A stretch of 36,033 nt of DNA, taken from positions 1 through 36,033 of the forward strand of contig JAKLGA010000026.1 of the NCBI GenBank assembly GCA_022710975.1. Reading direction: 5' to 3'. The notes under the pieces were generated by a model. That model did no database searches. It had not been told where the DNA came from and saw nothing but the letters and a program-made list of their open reading frames with translations. Origin of the DNA: Myxococcota bacterium (GTDB taxonomy: Bacteria; Myxococcota; B64-G9). Shown here one piece after another: positions 25,601 through 32,835 of the stretch. Position 1 is the stretch's first letter; the number at the start of each line of letters is the position of its first letter. The position numbers and the translations under genes were made by a program.

Positions 25601-27993
25601 TCGCGGTCCTCGAGCCGGCACTGCAGCCCAGCGCCCTGGGCGCTGGTGCCGAGCTGGTAGCGGCCGGCGGTCTTGACCGTCAGGCGCTGGACCACCAGCT
25701 CGTCGGCCTCGGCGCGGAAGAAGCTCTCGCCCTCGCCGGTCACCCCGAGCTTCTCCTGCACCGGCCGGGCGCGCACCTCGAGCCCGGCCCGCCCCCGGCT
25801 GGCGCCCAGGGCGGTGGCGGTCAACAGGTAGCGGCCGGGGCGGAGGTAGCTGGCCACCAGGCAGTTGCGGCCGCGGCCCGAGCCCTCGTCCGCGAACAGC
25901 CCGGCGAAGACGGGGGTGCGCACCCGGCAGGCGGTGGCCAGCAGCCCCTGCGTGCTCACGTGGTACAGGCCCGGCTGGTCCACCTGGAACACGGCCGAGT
26001 GGGACTGGCCGCGCTCGAAGTCGAAGAACAGGACCTGACCCGGGGTGAGGGCCGGCAGCGGCCGGGTCCGCGGCTCCACGCTCGCCAGGGCGGTCCGCGC
26101 GGGCGGTGGTATCGCGCGCAGCACCACCACGCCCAGCGGCTCGCCGCCGCGGTTCTCCAGCCACAGCTCGTCCCGGCCCGTCGGGGCCGGCAGGCGGCAG
26201 GCGCCGCCGCGAGCCTCGGCGCGGGCGCCGCTCGCCAGGCCGCAGGCGAAACCCGCCCCGCCCACCGAGCGCACCTCGAGCGCCGCGCGCAGGTCGAGCG
26301 GCAGGCGCAGGCTCTCTCCGGCCTCCAGGGTCAGGGGCAGCGGGCGGGCGAGATCGAGCGGCAGGTGCCGCAGCTGCAGGCCGCGCGCGCCGGCCTGGCC
26401 GCCGCGCGAGAACACCAGCCGGTAGCGGCCCTTGGCCTCCAGCGAGACCTTCGGCAGCCGGCACCCGCTCTTGGTGGTGAGCGCGCCGCCGCCCCCCGCG
26501 CCGAAGCCGAGCAGGGCCGTGCTGGCGTCGTTGGGGGTGAGGCTGAGCCGCTCGATGCCCGGCTGGCCCTCGTACAGGCGGAGCTCGTAGCGCCCCGCGG
26601 AGAGGGGCGGCTGCAGCCGGCAGGCCTTGTCGGTCACGTCCTCCGAGGAGGCCAGGCGCTTGCGCTCCACGCCCTCGAAGCGGAACAGCTCGCAGCGCGT
26701 CTCCAGCCCGCCGAGGGTGCGGATGTCCAGCACCGACGCCTTGTCGAGCTCGAACCACACGCTGGAGGCGTGCCCGTCGTGGTTGAAGGCGCGCTCGAAG
26801 CGCCGCCCGGGGGCCAGCCGCAGGAAGTCGGCCTCCCGGATGGGCCGCCGCACCAGGTGGGTGGACTCCAGCAGGCAGCCCAGCGGAGGGGCGTCCGGAT
26901 CCAGGGGCACGTCGTCGATCGCCACCAGGTAGTCCCCCGCGGCCGGCGCCTCGAAGGCGAGCTGCTGCGAGAGGTCGGTGTACAGATCGTCCGCCAGCAG
27001 CCCGCCGTCCACGGTCCCGGCCCAGCGCAGCAGGCCGGACGTGCCCGGCGCGCCGTGCAGCACCAGCGCGTGGGCGCCGTCGGCCAGGGAGCGGGCCTGG
27101 CACATGGGCACCACCGCCTTGGGCAGCACGCTGCACGCGGCCTGGGAGCGGAGCTGGCTGAAACGAGCCTCGCCCTGCCCCAGCGCCCACACCTCCAGCC
27201 CCACCGGGTGCTCCGGCGCCCGCTCGAGCGCCAGGAAGGCGGCCAGCGCCCCGCGCGGCGTCTCGAGGGCCAGCTGCCCGGTCGCGGGCAGCACGAAGGA
27301 CAGGGCGCGCTCGGCCGGGGCCGGGGGGAAGCCGTGGGTCACCTGCAGGGCGTTCGACTCCTGGCCCTCGGTCCAGCGCCGCTCCGCGGTGCCGTACACC
27401 GTGAGCCGGTAGTCCCCGGCCTCCAGCACCCCCTGGACCAGCCAGGCGTGCAGCGGCTGGCCGGGCCGCAGCGACGCCTCCCGCGCCTCGGCGGCCAGCT
27501 CCTCGATCCACTCCCCGTCGCGCCACACCCGCACCAGGCCGGCCGTGCGGCCCGTGACGCGCAGCGCGACCGGGGCCCGGGCCGGCAGGCGCAGCCAGTA
27601 GGAGACCTGCTGGCCCGGCTGGAGCTCGCGCTCGTCCACCTGGCCGGGGGCGAGCGCCACGGGCCGCGGCGAGATCTCGGCGAACGGCCGCGCGACCAGG
27701 GCCACCTGGCCCTTGGCCCGCTCCGGCGAGTGGAGCCGCACCCGGTACACGCCCGCGTCGAGGAACAGGTCCAGCTCGCAGTTCTCCTGGCCGGACTGCC
27801 CGGCCTGGGCGAACGGCCCGCGCAGGTGGTCGACCACCACGCAGGCGGTGCCCGAGTCCGAGCGGGCCGAAAGGTGCAGCATGCCGGCCTGGTCGAGCCG
27901 CAGGGTGGCCACCTGCTGCCCCTGGGCGGGCACCTGGGCGGGCTCCACGCTGACCTGCAGGGCCAAGAGGACCAGGAGTTGGGCTGCGAGCAT
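22696..27993 (-). CDS. Giant exported protein of Cys-pair beta modules, coupled to alpha-2-macroglobulin
   Basis: A 1765-residue protein I do not recognise as a named family. The start at 27993 has GGAGG four bases upstream; the N-terminus is hydrophobic (MLAAQLLVLLALQ) but lacks the usual positive charge. The rest is almost all beta, built of repeated units that resemble bacterial pre-peptidase (PPC) type domains. In most units a cysteine begins a strand (C-x-[LV]), a second cysteine follows 9-24 residues later, then often L/P-x-x-G-x-[YW]-R-[LV]. I count about 14 such pairs, for example 'CRLLDGQGRLV' to 'WNCLVAVPLEPGDYRLDL', and 'CRLTLDDGRRLAGC'. A Gly/Glu-rich acidic spacer interrupts the array near residues 920-955. 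No protease or other enzyme motif is visible. It precedes the macroglobulin with a four-base overlap, so a structural or ligand-binding partner in the same envelope process is inferred. Confidence 0.85.
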   Translation of the reverse strand: MLAAQLLVLLALQVSVEPAQVPAQGQQVATLRLDQAGMLHLSARSDSGTACVVVDHLRGPFAQAGQSGQENCELDLFLDAGVYRVRLHSPERAKGQVALVARPFAEISPRPVALAPGQVDERELQPGQQVSYWLRLPARAPVALRVTGRTAGLVRVWRDGEWIEELAAEAREASLRPGQPLHAWLVQGVLEAGDYRLTVYGTAERRWTEGQESNALQVTHGFPPAPAERALSFVLPATGQLALETPRGALAAFLALERAPEHPVGLEVWALGQGEARFSQLRSQAACSVLPKAVVPMCQARSLADGAHALVLHGAPGTSGLLRWAGTVDGGLLADDLYTDLSQQLAFEAPAAGDYLVAIDDVPLDPDAPPLGCLLESTHLVRRPIREADFLRLAPGRRFERAFNHDGHASSVWFELDKASVLDIRTLGGLETRCELFRFEGVERKRLASSEDVTDKACRLQPPLSAGRYELRLYEGQPGIERLSLTPNDASTALLGFGAGGGGALTTKSGCRLPKVSLEAKGRYRLVFSRGGQAGARGLQLRHLPLDLARPLPLTLEAGESLRLPLDLRAALEVRSVGGAGFACGLASGARAEARGGACRLPAPTGRDELWLENRGGEPLGVVVLRAIPPPARTALASVEPRTRPLPALTPGQVLFFDFERGQSHSAVFQVDQPGLYHVSTQGLLATACRVRTPVFAGLFADEGSGRGRNCLVASYLRPGRYLLTATALGASRGRAGLEVRARPVQEKLGVTGEGESFFRAEADELVVQRLTVKTAGRYQLGTSAQGAGLQCRLEDREGWPLRPVPSPCQLQEELAPGELRWMQLPLTVESMRRTYLEPIRPPLVLSGNAAHAIRPNVPYTCDLGEDGKDEFRFELAAELELGLRLTAGMQARLFRVAAGKPDEVVELIPPQELGAQPGQGEEPGDGEGEGDPEGDGYGEGEGEDGYEGEGEGEGYRERPRFVQPPPGGPPPLQGKALRLAAGSYRLVSEHARGDVGIRYELELRTQALAPGLGMELPVPGRVALRVPARGVVRLKTEGQADVRCRLLDGQGRLVAEGSEVAADWNCLVAVPLEPGDYRLDLEAENGRAGVTRVSVDTLPVRPVETPRDGLVLKPEGHVLELGLPPPASAAVLEVGLRSRLAFSCSLEDEAGRELGRQLDVRVCGFLLNAQGRRHTLKLWNRRWSADAQLKLVERPVEATTGRVAAGRAGRVSIPAAGLYRTAEKVWCLPVGRSGPLEFCGPEASFEPGEVLFSTTGPEARLDLSLDEVIAALGAREELRLGLDGPARPRLQRQRSAAPSLHLLELRSPPGEPWPPACRLGGGVARAEGPACFAASGPRQETLASLWLDSASTRPAVLARRAVPAELQPLELAPGERRLLWSGPTARFRLPGGGFRLELTLPADGWAVLTDASGRAVDVCPPDGRLARCALAGQGGELWLVSDAARQARVRLLALERPETRAELGELLERWPGAPGELLARVVSEPVARRLEVAGVEHCRLTLDDGRRLAGCGLELPAGQGGMLRLVHGAGPLQVVLAAPARIPAARFGMTPGPGPASALPPGAVVALGGAGVERSLQLDRPAVVRVRAESGVCALSGPGGLEVVEGAGQGCDLHRLLPAGTWRVSVRAFAGRPLAGGLSWTFEAPLELREGIGQEDWVAPGEARLYRFELRSDGEVGLGLRADADVLECSVLDQAQRLVGEGCQQFLKLGAGSYLLVVRTSETLRPARFRPVLLGLAGGRSEVPEAYLRDFFQRIGFQPSGGER

Positions 27994-28055
27994 GACGCCT
28001 CCAGGGGGTGGGTCGCGCTCCTCCCGGGAGCGCGGTCGGGTGATCGGCCGACCCT

Positions 28056-28085
28056 ATCCTATCGAACCAGGGGTACTGGGCTCAA
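28056..28085 (-). promoter_or_regulatory. Sigma-70-type promoter for the giant protein/macroglobulin/pbpC operon
   Basis: On the minus strand TTGAGC (28080-28085) and TAGGAT (28056-28061) are 18 bp apart, each agreeing with consensus at four of six positions. It lies 63 bp before the ATG at 27993. The remaining part of the 255 bp gap between this operon and the nitroreductase gene (27994-28248) shows nothing else I can support. Confidence 0.5.
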
Positions 28086-28248
28086 CCGGCACCGGCTGCC
28101 CGACGTGCAAGCCGGATGCCACGGTGGGGGGGGACGGGATCCCTCGGAAACCGGCCCTGGCCGGCTCGGCGCCCGTGGCGCGCCGGACGCGGCCGCGTGG
28201 CCTCGGGGCCACGGGCGCCCATCCGCGGCCGGGATGTCCCAGGGCGAG

Positions 28249-29106
28249 CTAGGCCCAGGTGGCCACGTACTCGTGGCCGGACCAGCCCGGCGCGCTGCCG
28301 GCCTGGTCCTGCCAGCGCCCGGCCAGCCCCTGCTCCGCGGCCACCAGCCCGAAGTGGCACATGGCGATCCCCATGTCGATGCGCTGCAGGTCCACCCCCG
28401 GCAACAGGCCATAGCCGGGGTTGCGCACCAGGAACAGGTGGCACCGGCTGCGGTCCCGCTCGAGCCACATCCGCCAGGGTTGCTTGTTCGAGGCCGAGGG
28501 CGCCAGGCGCACGGCCTCCAGCGGCTCGCGCAGCGGGCCGGCCTCCAGCTCGGTGCAGGGGTCATCCGGGGCCCCCTCCACGCACAGCTCCGCGAAAGGC
28601 TTGCGGTTGTCCGAGTTGGCGAAGAAGCGCAGGGCCCGCTCCAGGAAGCGCTTATGATCGGCGGCCAGGCCCACCGGGCTGGCGGCGGGCACCACCTCGT
28701 CCGGCCGGGTGCCCAGCGCCCGGCCGAAGGCCCCGCGCTGGAAGGTCCCCCCCAGCCAGCAGGTCCCCAGCCCGAGATCCGTGGCCAGCAGCACCGCCCA
28801 CTCGAACACGTAGCCGAAGTCCTCCATGGAGCGGGCCGAGGCGCCCACCGCGCCGGTCAGGTAGTCCCGGGCGCCGCGGATGACCCCATAGGTGCCGAGC
28901 TTCTCCACCCCCTTGCGGGTCGGGTCGAAGGCCTGCAGCAGGCCGAGGCGCACCGGGCTGCCGAAGGGGGGCGCGGGGGGCGCGACCAGGCCCGCACGCA
29001 GGCGCTGGGCCAGCCCCTCCTCCAGCGGCTGCTCCTGGTAGGTGCGCACCGAGTACCGGGCCCGGATCAGCTCGCTCGCCGCTCGCCCGAACACCTGCCG
29101 CGCCAT
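28249..29106 (-). CDS. Nitroreductase-family protein (TM1586-like)
   Basis: A 285-residue cytoplasmic protein with no signal peptide. The N-terminal half carries 'RARYSVRTYQEQPL', the FMN-binding start typical of nitroreductases; the middle has 'FEWAVLLATDLGLGTCWLGGTF'; the C-terminal half has 'VRLAPSASNKQPWRMWLERD' and ends with 'MGIAMCHFGLVAAEQG'. This arrangement, with the SASNKQPW block late in the chain, matches the single-chain TM1586-type nitroreductases rather than classical dimeric enzymes. The likely role is flavin-dependent reduction of an unknown substrate. GGGAGGTGAGG precedes the ATG at 29106. It stands alone, divergent from the MORN gene, and has no clear functional link to its neighbours. 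Confidence 0.85.
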   Translation of the reverse strand: MARQVFGRAASELIRARYSVRTYQEQPLEEGLAQRLRAGLVAPPAPPFGSPVRLGLLQAFDPTRKGVEKLGTYGVIRGARDYLTGAVGASARSMEDFGYVFEWAVLLATDLGLGTCWLGGTFQRGAFGRALGTRPDEVVPAASPVGLAADHKRFLERALRFFANSDNRKPFAELCVEGAPDDPCTELEAGPLREPLEAVRLAPSASNKQPWRMWLERDRSRCHLFLVRNPGYGLLPGVDLQRIDMGIAMCHFGLVAAEQGLAGRWQDQAGSAPGWSGHEYVATWA

Positions 29107-29164
29107 GGCCTCACCTCCCTGCGGAGCCCGCCCGGCCTCCCGGCAGGCCCGATCCGCTCGGCCG

Positions 29165-29193
29165 ACTGTCGCACTTCACGGGGGGTCGATCAA
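29165..29193 (-). promoter_or_regulatory. Weak promoter for the nitroreductase gene with overlapping dyad
   Basis: On the minus strand TTGATC (29188-29193) and GACAGT (29165-29170) are 17 bp apart; the -10 agrees with consensus at only three positions. The -35 lies within an imperfect palindrome GGGGTCGATCAACCCC (29182-29197), which looks like an operator and is shared with the divergent MORN gene. Confidence 0.3.
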
Positions 29194-29211
29194 CCCCGGC
29201 CGGCGGGATCG

Positions 29212-29240
29212 TGGACGCCGCGCCTGGCTTTCGTTATCAT
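29212..29240 (+). promoter_or_regulatory. Sigma-70-type promoter for the MORN gene
   Basis: TGGACG (29212-29217) and TATCAT (29235-29240) are separated by 17 bp and match consensus at four and five of six positions. Transcription would start near 29247, leaving a leader of only about 14 nt that just holds the GGGGAG ribosome-binding site (29247-29252). This supports the ATG at 29261 over the one at 29255, which would be only two bases from that site. Confidence 0.5.
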
Positions 29241-29260
29241 CGGTGCGGGGAGACATGCAC

Positions 29261-30718
29261 ATGCGAACCGGAGCCATCATCTTCGCCTGGACGCTCGGCC
29301 TGTTCGGCGCCTGGGCCACGCCCGCCGCGGGCCAGACCTGCGACACCAACCCCGGCCTGGCCGGCTGGTCCCGCCTGGAGGGCGAGTGCAAGGACGGCCT
29401 GCTGGAGGGCAAGGGCAAGGCCAGCCTGCCCAAGGAGGGGGTGTACCAGGGGGACTTCGTCAACGGCGTGCCCCAGGGCCAGGGCACCCTCACCTACCCG
29501 GACGGGAGCTCCTACACCGGCGGGTGGTTCGAGGGCCAGCGCCACGGCAAGGGCAAGAGCGTCACCGCCACCGGCACCGTGTACGAGGGGGACTTCGAGA
29601 AGAACGGACGCAGCGGCCAGGGCACCATGACCACCAAGCACGGCTTCAAGTACGTGGGCTCCTGGAAGAAGGACCTCCGCGACGGCCCCGGAGTCGAGGA
29701 GCTGGAGGACGGCAGCCGCTTCGAGGGCTCCTGGCAGAAGGGCCGCCGGAGCGGCCAGGGCACCTTCAAGGGCAAGGACGGCTCGAGCTACACGGGTGGC
29801 TGGGCCGAGGACCAGCGCGACGGCAAGGGGGTCGAGGTCCGGACGGACGGCACTCGTTACGAGGGCGGCTTCCAGGCGGACAAGCGCTCCGGGCAGGGCG
29901 TCGAGACGCAGCCCGACGGCACCCGCTACGAGGGCGGCTGGGACAAGGGCCTGCGGCACGGCCCGGGCACCGAGAAGCGCGCCGACGGCTCCAGCTACAC
30001 CGGCGGCTGGAAGGAAGGCCGGCGCCATGGCCGGGGGGTGCAGAAGCTGGCCGACGGCAGCACCTACGACGGCTTCTTCGACAACGACGTCCGCAGCGGC
30101 CAGGGCACCGAGACCCTGGCCGACGGCACGACCTACGTCGGCGGGTGGAAGGCCGGGCAGCGCGACGGCCAGGGTCGGGAGGCGCGCAAGGGCGCCTTCG
30201 AGTACACCGGCGACTTCGCCCGCGGCCAGCGCGAGGGCAAGGGCACGCTGTCGCTCCCGGACGGCACGCGCTACGAGGGCGACTGGCTCGGCGGCAAGAC
30301 CCACGGCCACGGCAAGCTGGCCACCAAGGACCGCACCTACGACGGCGAGTGGCGCAAGGGCAAGATGCACGGGCTGGGCACGCTGGTGTTCACCGACGGC
30401 ACCAAGTACGTGGGCGAGTTCCAGGACGGGCGGCGCGAGGGCCGCGGCAAGGAGACCCGCAAGGACGGCTCCTGGTACGAGGGCACCTGGCGGGCGGACA
30501 AGAAGCACGGCCGGGGCACCGGGCACTTCGCCAACGGGGCCCAGTACGTGGGCGAGTGGCGCGAGGGCTTCGCCCACGGGGTGGGCCAGCTCACCCTGAA
30601 GAACGGCGAGAAGAGGGCCGGCAAGTTCCGCGGGGGGAAGTTCGCGGGCGACGGCAAGACCGTCGAGGCAGACACCTCCGGCGAGGGCGCCCCGGACGAG
30701 CCCGAGGGAGCCCCCTGA
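29261..30718 (+). CDS. Exported MORN-repeat protein
   Basis: A 485-residue protein with a signal peptide (cleavage near AAG, residue 22-23) followed by about 18 consecutive MORN repeats of 23 residues that fill nearly the whole chain. Typical units are 'RYEGGWDKGLRHGPGTEK' and 'TYVGGWKAGQRDGQGREA'. One unit near the end of the array is 22 residues long, and the last unit is degenerate (KRAGKFRGGKFAGDG). MORN arrays form long beta sheets that bind lipid or protein, mostly inside cells; here the signal peptide indicates the periplasm or cell surface. No enzyme domain is attached. It is two bases from the next gene, so the two are co-transcribed and probably co-translated. Confidence 0.92.
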   Translation: MRTGAIIFAWTLGLFGAWATPAAGQTCDTNPGLAGWSRLEGECKDGLLEGKGKASLPKEGVYQGDFVNGVPQGQGTLTYPDGSSYTGGWFEGQRHGKGKSVTATGTVYEGDFEKNGRSGQGTMTTKHGFKYVGSWKKDLRDGPGVEELEDGSRFEGSWQKGRRSGQGTFKGKDGSSYTGGWAEDQRDGKGVEVRTDGTRYEGGFQADKRSGQGVETQPDGTRYEGGWDKGLRHGPGTEKRADGSSYTGGWKEGRRHGRGVQKLADGSTYDGFFDNDVRSGQGTETLADGTTYVGGWKAGQRDGQGREARKGAFEYTGDFARGQREGKGTLSLPDGTRYEGDWLGGKTHGHGKLATKDRTYDGEWRKGKMHGLGTLVFTDGTKYVGEFQDGRREGRGKETRKDGSWYEGTWRADKKHGRGTGHFANGAQYVGEWREGFAHGVGQLTLKNGEKRAGKFRGGKFAGDGKTVEADTSGEGAPDEPEGAP

Positions 30719-30720
30719 TC

Positions 30721-31611
30721 ATGAACCGCACCCTCCCCCTCCTGTTGCTGGCCCTGGCGCTGCCGGCGGCCTGCGTCCACGCCCAGAAGCCTGTGCGCTT
30801 CGACGGACCGGCTGCCCTGGCCCTGGAGGTCCTGTCCCAGGAGCTCGAGGGGCTGGGGCTGCAGACGGCCGAGATGGACGAGCGCGACGCCGTGCTGAGG
30901 ACGCGCTGGCTGGACACGGGCTTCCGCTACGGCTTCGTCGACGAGCGGGAGGCCACGATCTTCCGCCGCTACACCCTGGTCCTCCAGCGGCGGCCGGCGG
31001 ACACCGCCCTGACGCTGCGGGCCGAGGTGGCCACCTGCCCACGCGGCGCGGCGGCCTTCGGCGGCGTGGAGCTGCCGGCCTCCTGCCAGCCGATGGAGGG
31101 GGTGCTCGAGGACCACCAGCAGGAGCTCGAGCGGCTCGGCCTGGAGCTGCAGCAGGCCCTGGCACGGCTGCGGCCCAGCCCCGAGGCGGCCGGGCAGCCG
31201 CCTGCCGTGGTGGTGGTGATCGTCTTCCGGGCCGCCGAGGGACTGCTCGGCAGCGGGGAGCGGGAGCGGCTGGAAGAGGTCCTGGCGGCCAAGCTGACCG
31301 AGACCGGGCGCTTCCGGGTGATCCCGGCCGAGACGGTCAAGGCCGCCCTGACCGAGCAGCAGCGGGAGAGCTACCGGCAGTCCCACGACACCGCCAGCCA
31401 GATCGAGCTGGGCCGGGCCGTGGCGGCGCAGAAGCTGCTGCAGGTCCAGCTGCAGCCAGCCGGCGCGGGCTGCCGGCTGCTGGGAACGCTCTACGACGCG
31501 GCCGAGATGGTCAGCGAGCAGGCCGTCAGCGCCGACTGCGCCTGCCAGCCCGCGGCCATCCCCGCGGGCCTGGACGCGCTGGTCCGGGCCCTGGTGGACA
31601 AGCTGCGCTGA
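30721..31611 (+). CDS. Exported protein with C-terminal CsgG/FlgO-like domain
   Basis: A 296-residue protein with signal peptide (cleavage after VHA, residue 21; the C at 18 lacks a proper lipobox). The N-terminal domain (about 23-150), with 'DAVLRTRWLDTGFRYGF', is not recognised. The C-terminal domain (about 160-296) reads 'VVVVIVFRAAEGLL', 'LTETGRFRVIPAETVKAAL' and 'SQIELGRAVAAQKLLQVQL', the pattern of CsgG/FlgO/TolB-N-like domains common in Myxococcota. The same domain, including the 'ESYR..D.A..QIE.GR' block, occurs in the convergent neighbour at 31649-32713. The ATG follows the MORN stop by two bases. Role unknown; an envelope partner of the MORN protein is inferred from coupling. Confidence 0.8.
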   Translation: MNRTLPLLLLALALPAACVHAQKPVRFDGPAALALEVLSQELEGLGLQTAEMDERDAVLRTRWLDTGFRYGFVDEREATIFRRYTLVLQRRPADTALTLRAEVATCPRGAAAFGGVELPASCQPMEGVLEDHQQELERLGLELQQALARLRPSPEAAGQPPAVVVVIVFRAAEGLLGSGERERLEEVLAAKLTETGRFRVIPAETVKAALTEQQRESYRQSHDTASQIELGRAVAAQKLLQVQLQPAGAGCRLLGTLYDAAEMVSEQAVSADCACQPAAIPAGLDALVRALVDKLR

Positions 31612-31624
31612 GGCGGCGCCTCAC

Positions 31625-31641
31625 GGGGGGCTTCGCCCCCC
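31625..31641. terminator. Hairpin between convergent genes
   Basis: GGGGGGC-TTC-GCCCCCC is a perfect 7 bp hairpin placed between the stop at 31611 and the convergent stop at 31649. No T-tract follows in either direction, but the very stable stem at this position fits a bidirectional terminator in a GC-rich genome. Confidence 0.55.
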
Positions 31642-31648
31642 GCCCCTC

Positions 31649-32713
31649 CTAGCGTTCCACCGACTGGGTCCAGACGATGGGGATGCTGACGAAGGCCGCC
31701 CAGGGGTTGTCCGGGCCGTCCCACTCGGCCAGCAGCAGCATGGCCGAGACCTCGAGCCCGACAGCCAGCGAGTCGATGAGCTGCCACTGGTAGCGCGCGA
31801 CCAAGGACAGGTACCCGCCCCGCGTGTCGTGGGTGCTGGACGCGTCCTGCCGGTAGCCGTTCTGCCAGTACCCCAGCCCCAGTCCGAAGCGCAGCAGGTG
31901 ATCGCCGTCGTCCGCGAGGCTCCACGGGAAGGCCAGCCGGGTGCCGACCTGGAAGTAGTAGTCGTCGGAGCTCGTGAGCCCGCCGCCCAGCTCGAGCGCG
32001 GTCCAGTGCAGGTAGTGGGTGCGCCAGGTGACCGCCTCCAGCACCCCGCCGAAGGCGTAGTACGGGTGGCTGCTGCCACCGGTCTGCAGCCTGAGGCCCA
32101 GCCACTCCATGCGATCGCGCTGGCGGAGCAGGTGCCGGGCCTCTGCGGCGGTCTCGGCCGTGGGGGCGGGCGGCGGCTCGGCCGTGGGGGCGGGCGCCGG
32201 CGCGGGCGTTGGTTCGGCCTTCGGCGCGGGCGCGGCGCCGGCCAGCTCGGCGACCAGGCCGTCGATGGCCCGGGCCACCCCCGCCTCGTCGCAGGGGCAG
32301 GGCGCGGTCGCCGCGCGCTCGGCCGCGGCCGCCTTCAGGTCGTAGAGCGTGGCCGTCAGCGTGCAGCCGTCCCCCAGGCGCAGCAGCAGGCTGGCCAGCG
32401 AGCGGCTGGCGGCCAGCTCCCGGCCGATCTCGATCTGGCAGGAGGCGTCGTAGCAGGGGCGGTAGCTCTCGACTTTGGCCTCGAGCAGCCGCGCCCGGAC
32501 CTGGGCGCGCGGCACCACCCGGTGGGCGCCCCCGGCGGCCAGCCGGGTGGCCAGGTAGTCGGTCAGCCTGTCCAGGGCCTCGGCCGGCAGCTCGACCCCC
32601 TTGGCCTCGAGATCGAACACGGCCACCACCGGGGCCTGGCTCTCCTCGGCGCTCGCCGCGGTGGCGAAGCCCAGCAGGACGATCAGGACCATGGACAGGC
32701 GCTCGCGCGACAT
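31649..32713 (-). CDS. CsgG/FlgO-like domain protein with Pro/Ala linker and C-terminal beta-barrel
   Basis: A 354-residue exported protein: signal peptide cleaved after ASA (residue 22), an N-terminal domain (about 27-165) with 'VVAVFDLEAKGVELPAEA', 'GGAHRVVPRAQVRARLLE' and 'CYDASCQIEIGRELAASRSL', a Pro/Ala linker, then a barrel-like region rich in alternating aromatic and Gly residues ('TALELGGGLTSSDDYYFQVG', 'LLRFGLGLGYWQNGYR'). The N-terminal domain is homologous to the C-terminal domain of the plus-strand neighbour at 30721. The barrel would place it in the outer membrane. GAGGTGGAG precedes the ATG at 32713. It lies 122 bp downstream of the caspase-like lipoprotein gene, with a dyad in between, so it may be separately controlled. 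Confidence 0.8.
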   Translation of the reverse strand: MSRERLSMVLIVLLGFATAASAEESQAPVVAVFDLEAKGVELPAEALDRLTDYLATRLAAGGAHRVVPRAQVRARLLEAKVESYRPCYDASCQIEIGRELAASRSLASLLLRLGDGCTLTATLYDLKAAAAERAATAPCPCDEAGVARAIDGLVAELAGAAPAPKAEPTPAPAPAPTAEPPPAPTAETAAEARHLLRQRDRMEWLGLRLQTGGSSHPYYAFGGVLEAVTWRTHYLHWTALELGGGLTSSDDYYFQVGTRLAFPWSLADDGDHLLRFGLGLGYWQNGYRQDASSTHDTRGGYLSLVARYQWQLIDSLAVGLEVSAMLLLAEWDGPDNPWAAFVSIPIVWTQSVER

Positions 32714-32734
32714 GGCTCCACCTCGGGGGAAGGA

Positions 32735-32758
32735 CGTAGATATCCGCATGGATCTACG
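32735..32758. promoter_or_regulatory. Operator-like dyad or leader hairpin
   Basis: CGTAGAT-N10-ATCTACG is a perfect 7 bp inverted repeat located 22-45 bp upstream of the start at 32713. It is the only AT-rich dyad in the 122 bp gap and could be a regulator site or a 5' hairpin in the transcript. Confidence 0.4.
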
Positions 32759-32812
32759 ACAGGGAGGCGAAGGAAATTCACCAGGCCCGGCCCACAGGAG
32801 GGGGGTTCGCCA

Positions 32813-32825
32813 GGGGCTGCGCCCC
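32813..32825 (-). terminator. Possible terminator hairpin after the caspase-like gene
   Basis: GGGGC-TGC-GCCCC lies 10 bp past the stop of the minus-strand gene ending at 32836. The stem is short (5 bp) with no T-tract. A wider pairing of the surrounding G and C runs is also possible. Confidence 0.25.
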
Positions 32826-32835
32826 CGGGCCCCCG

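Noticed and set aside
23149-31611. A 2820-codon plus-strand open frame
   Set aside because: Only its last 296 codons (30721-31611) are a real gene with its own start; the rest is antisense or alternate frame to the giant, nitroreductase and MORN genes.
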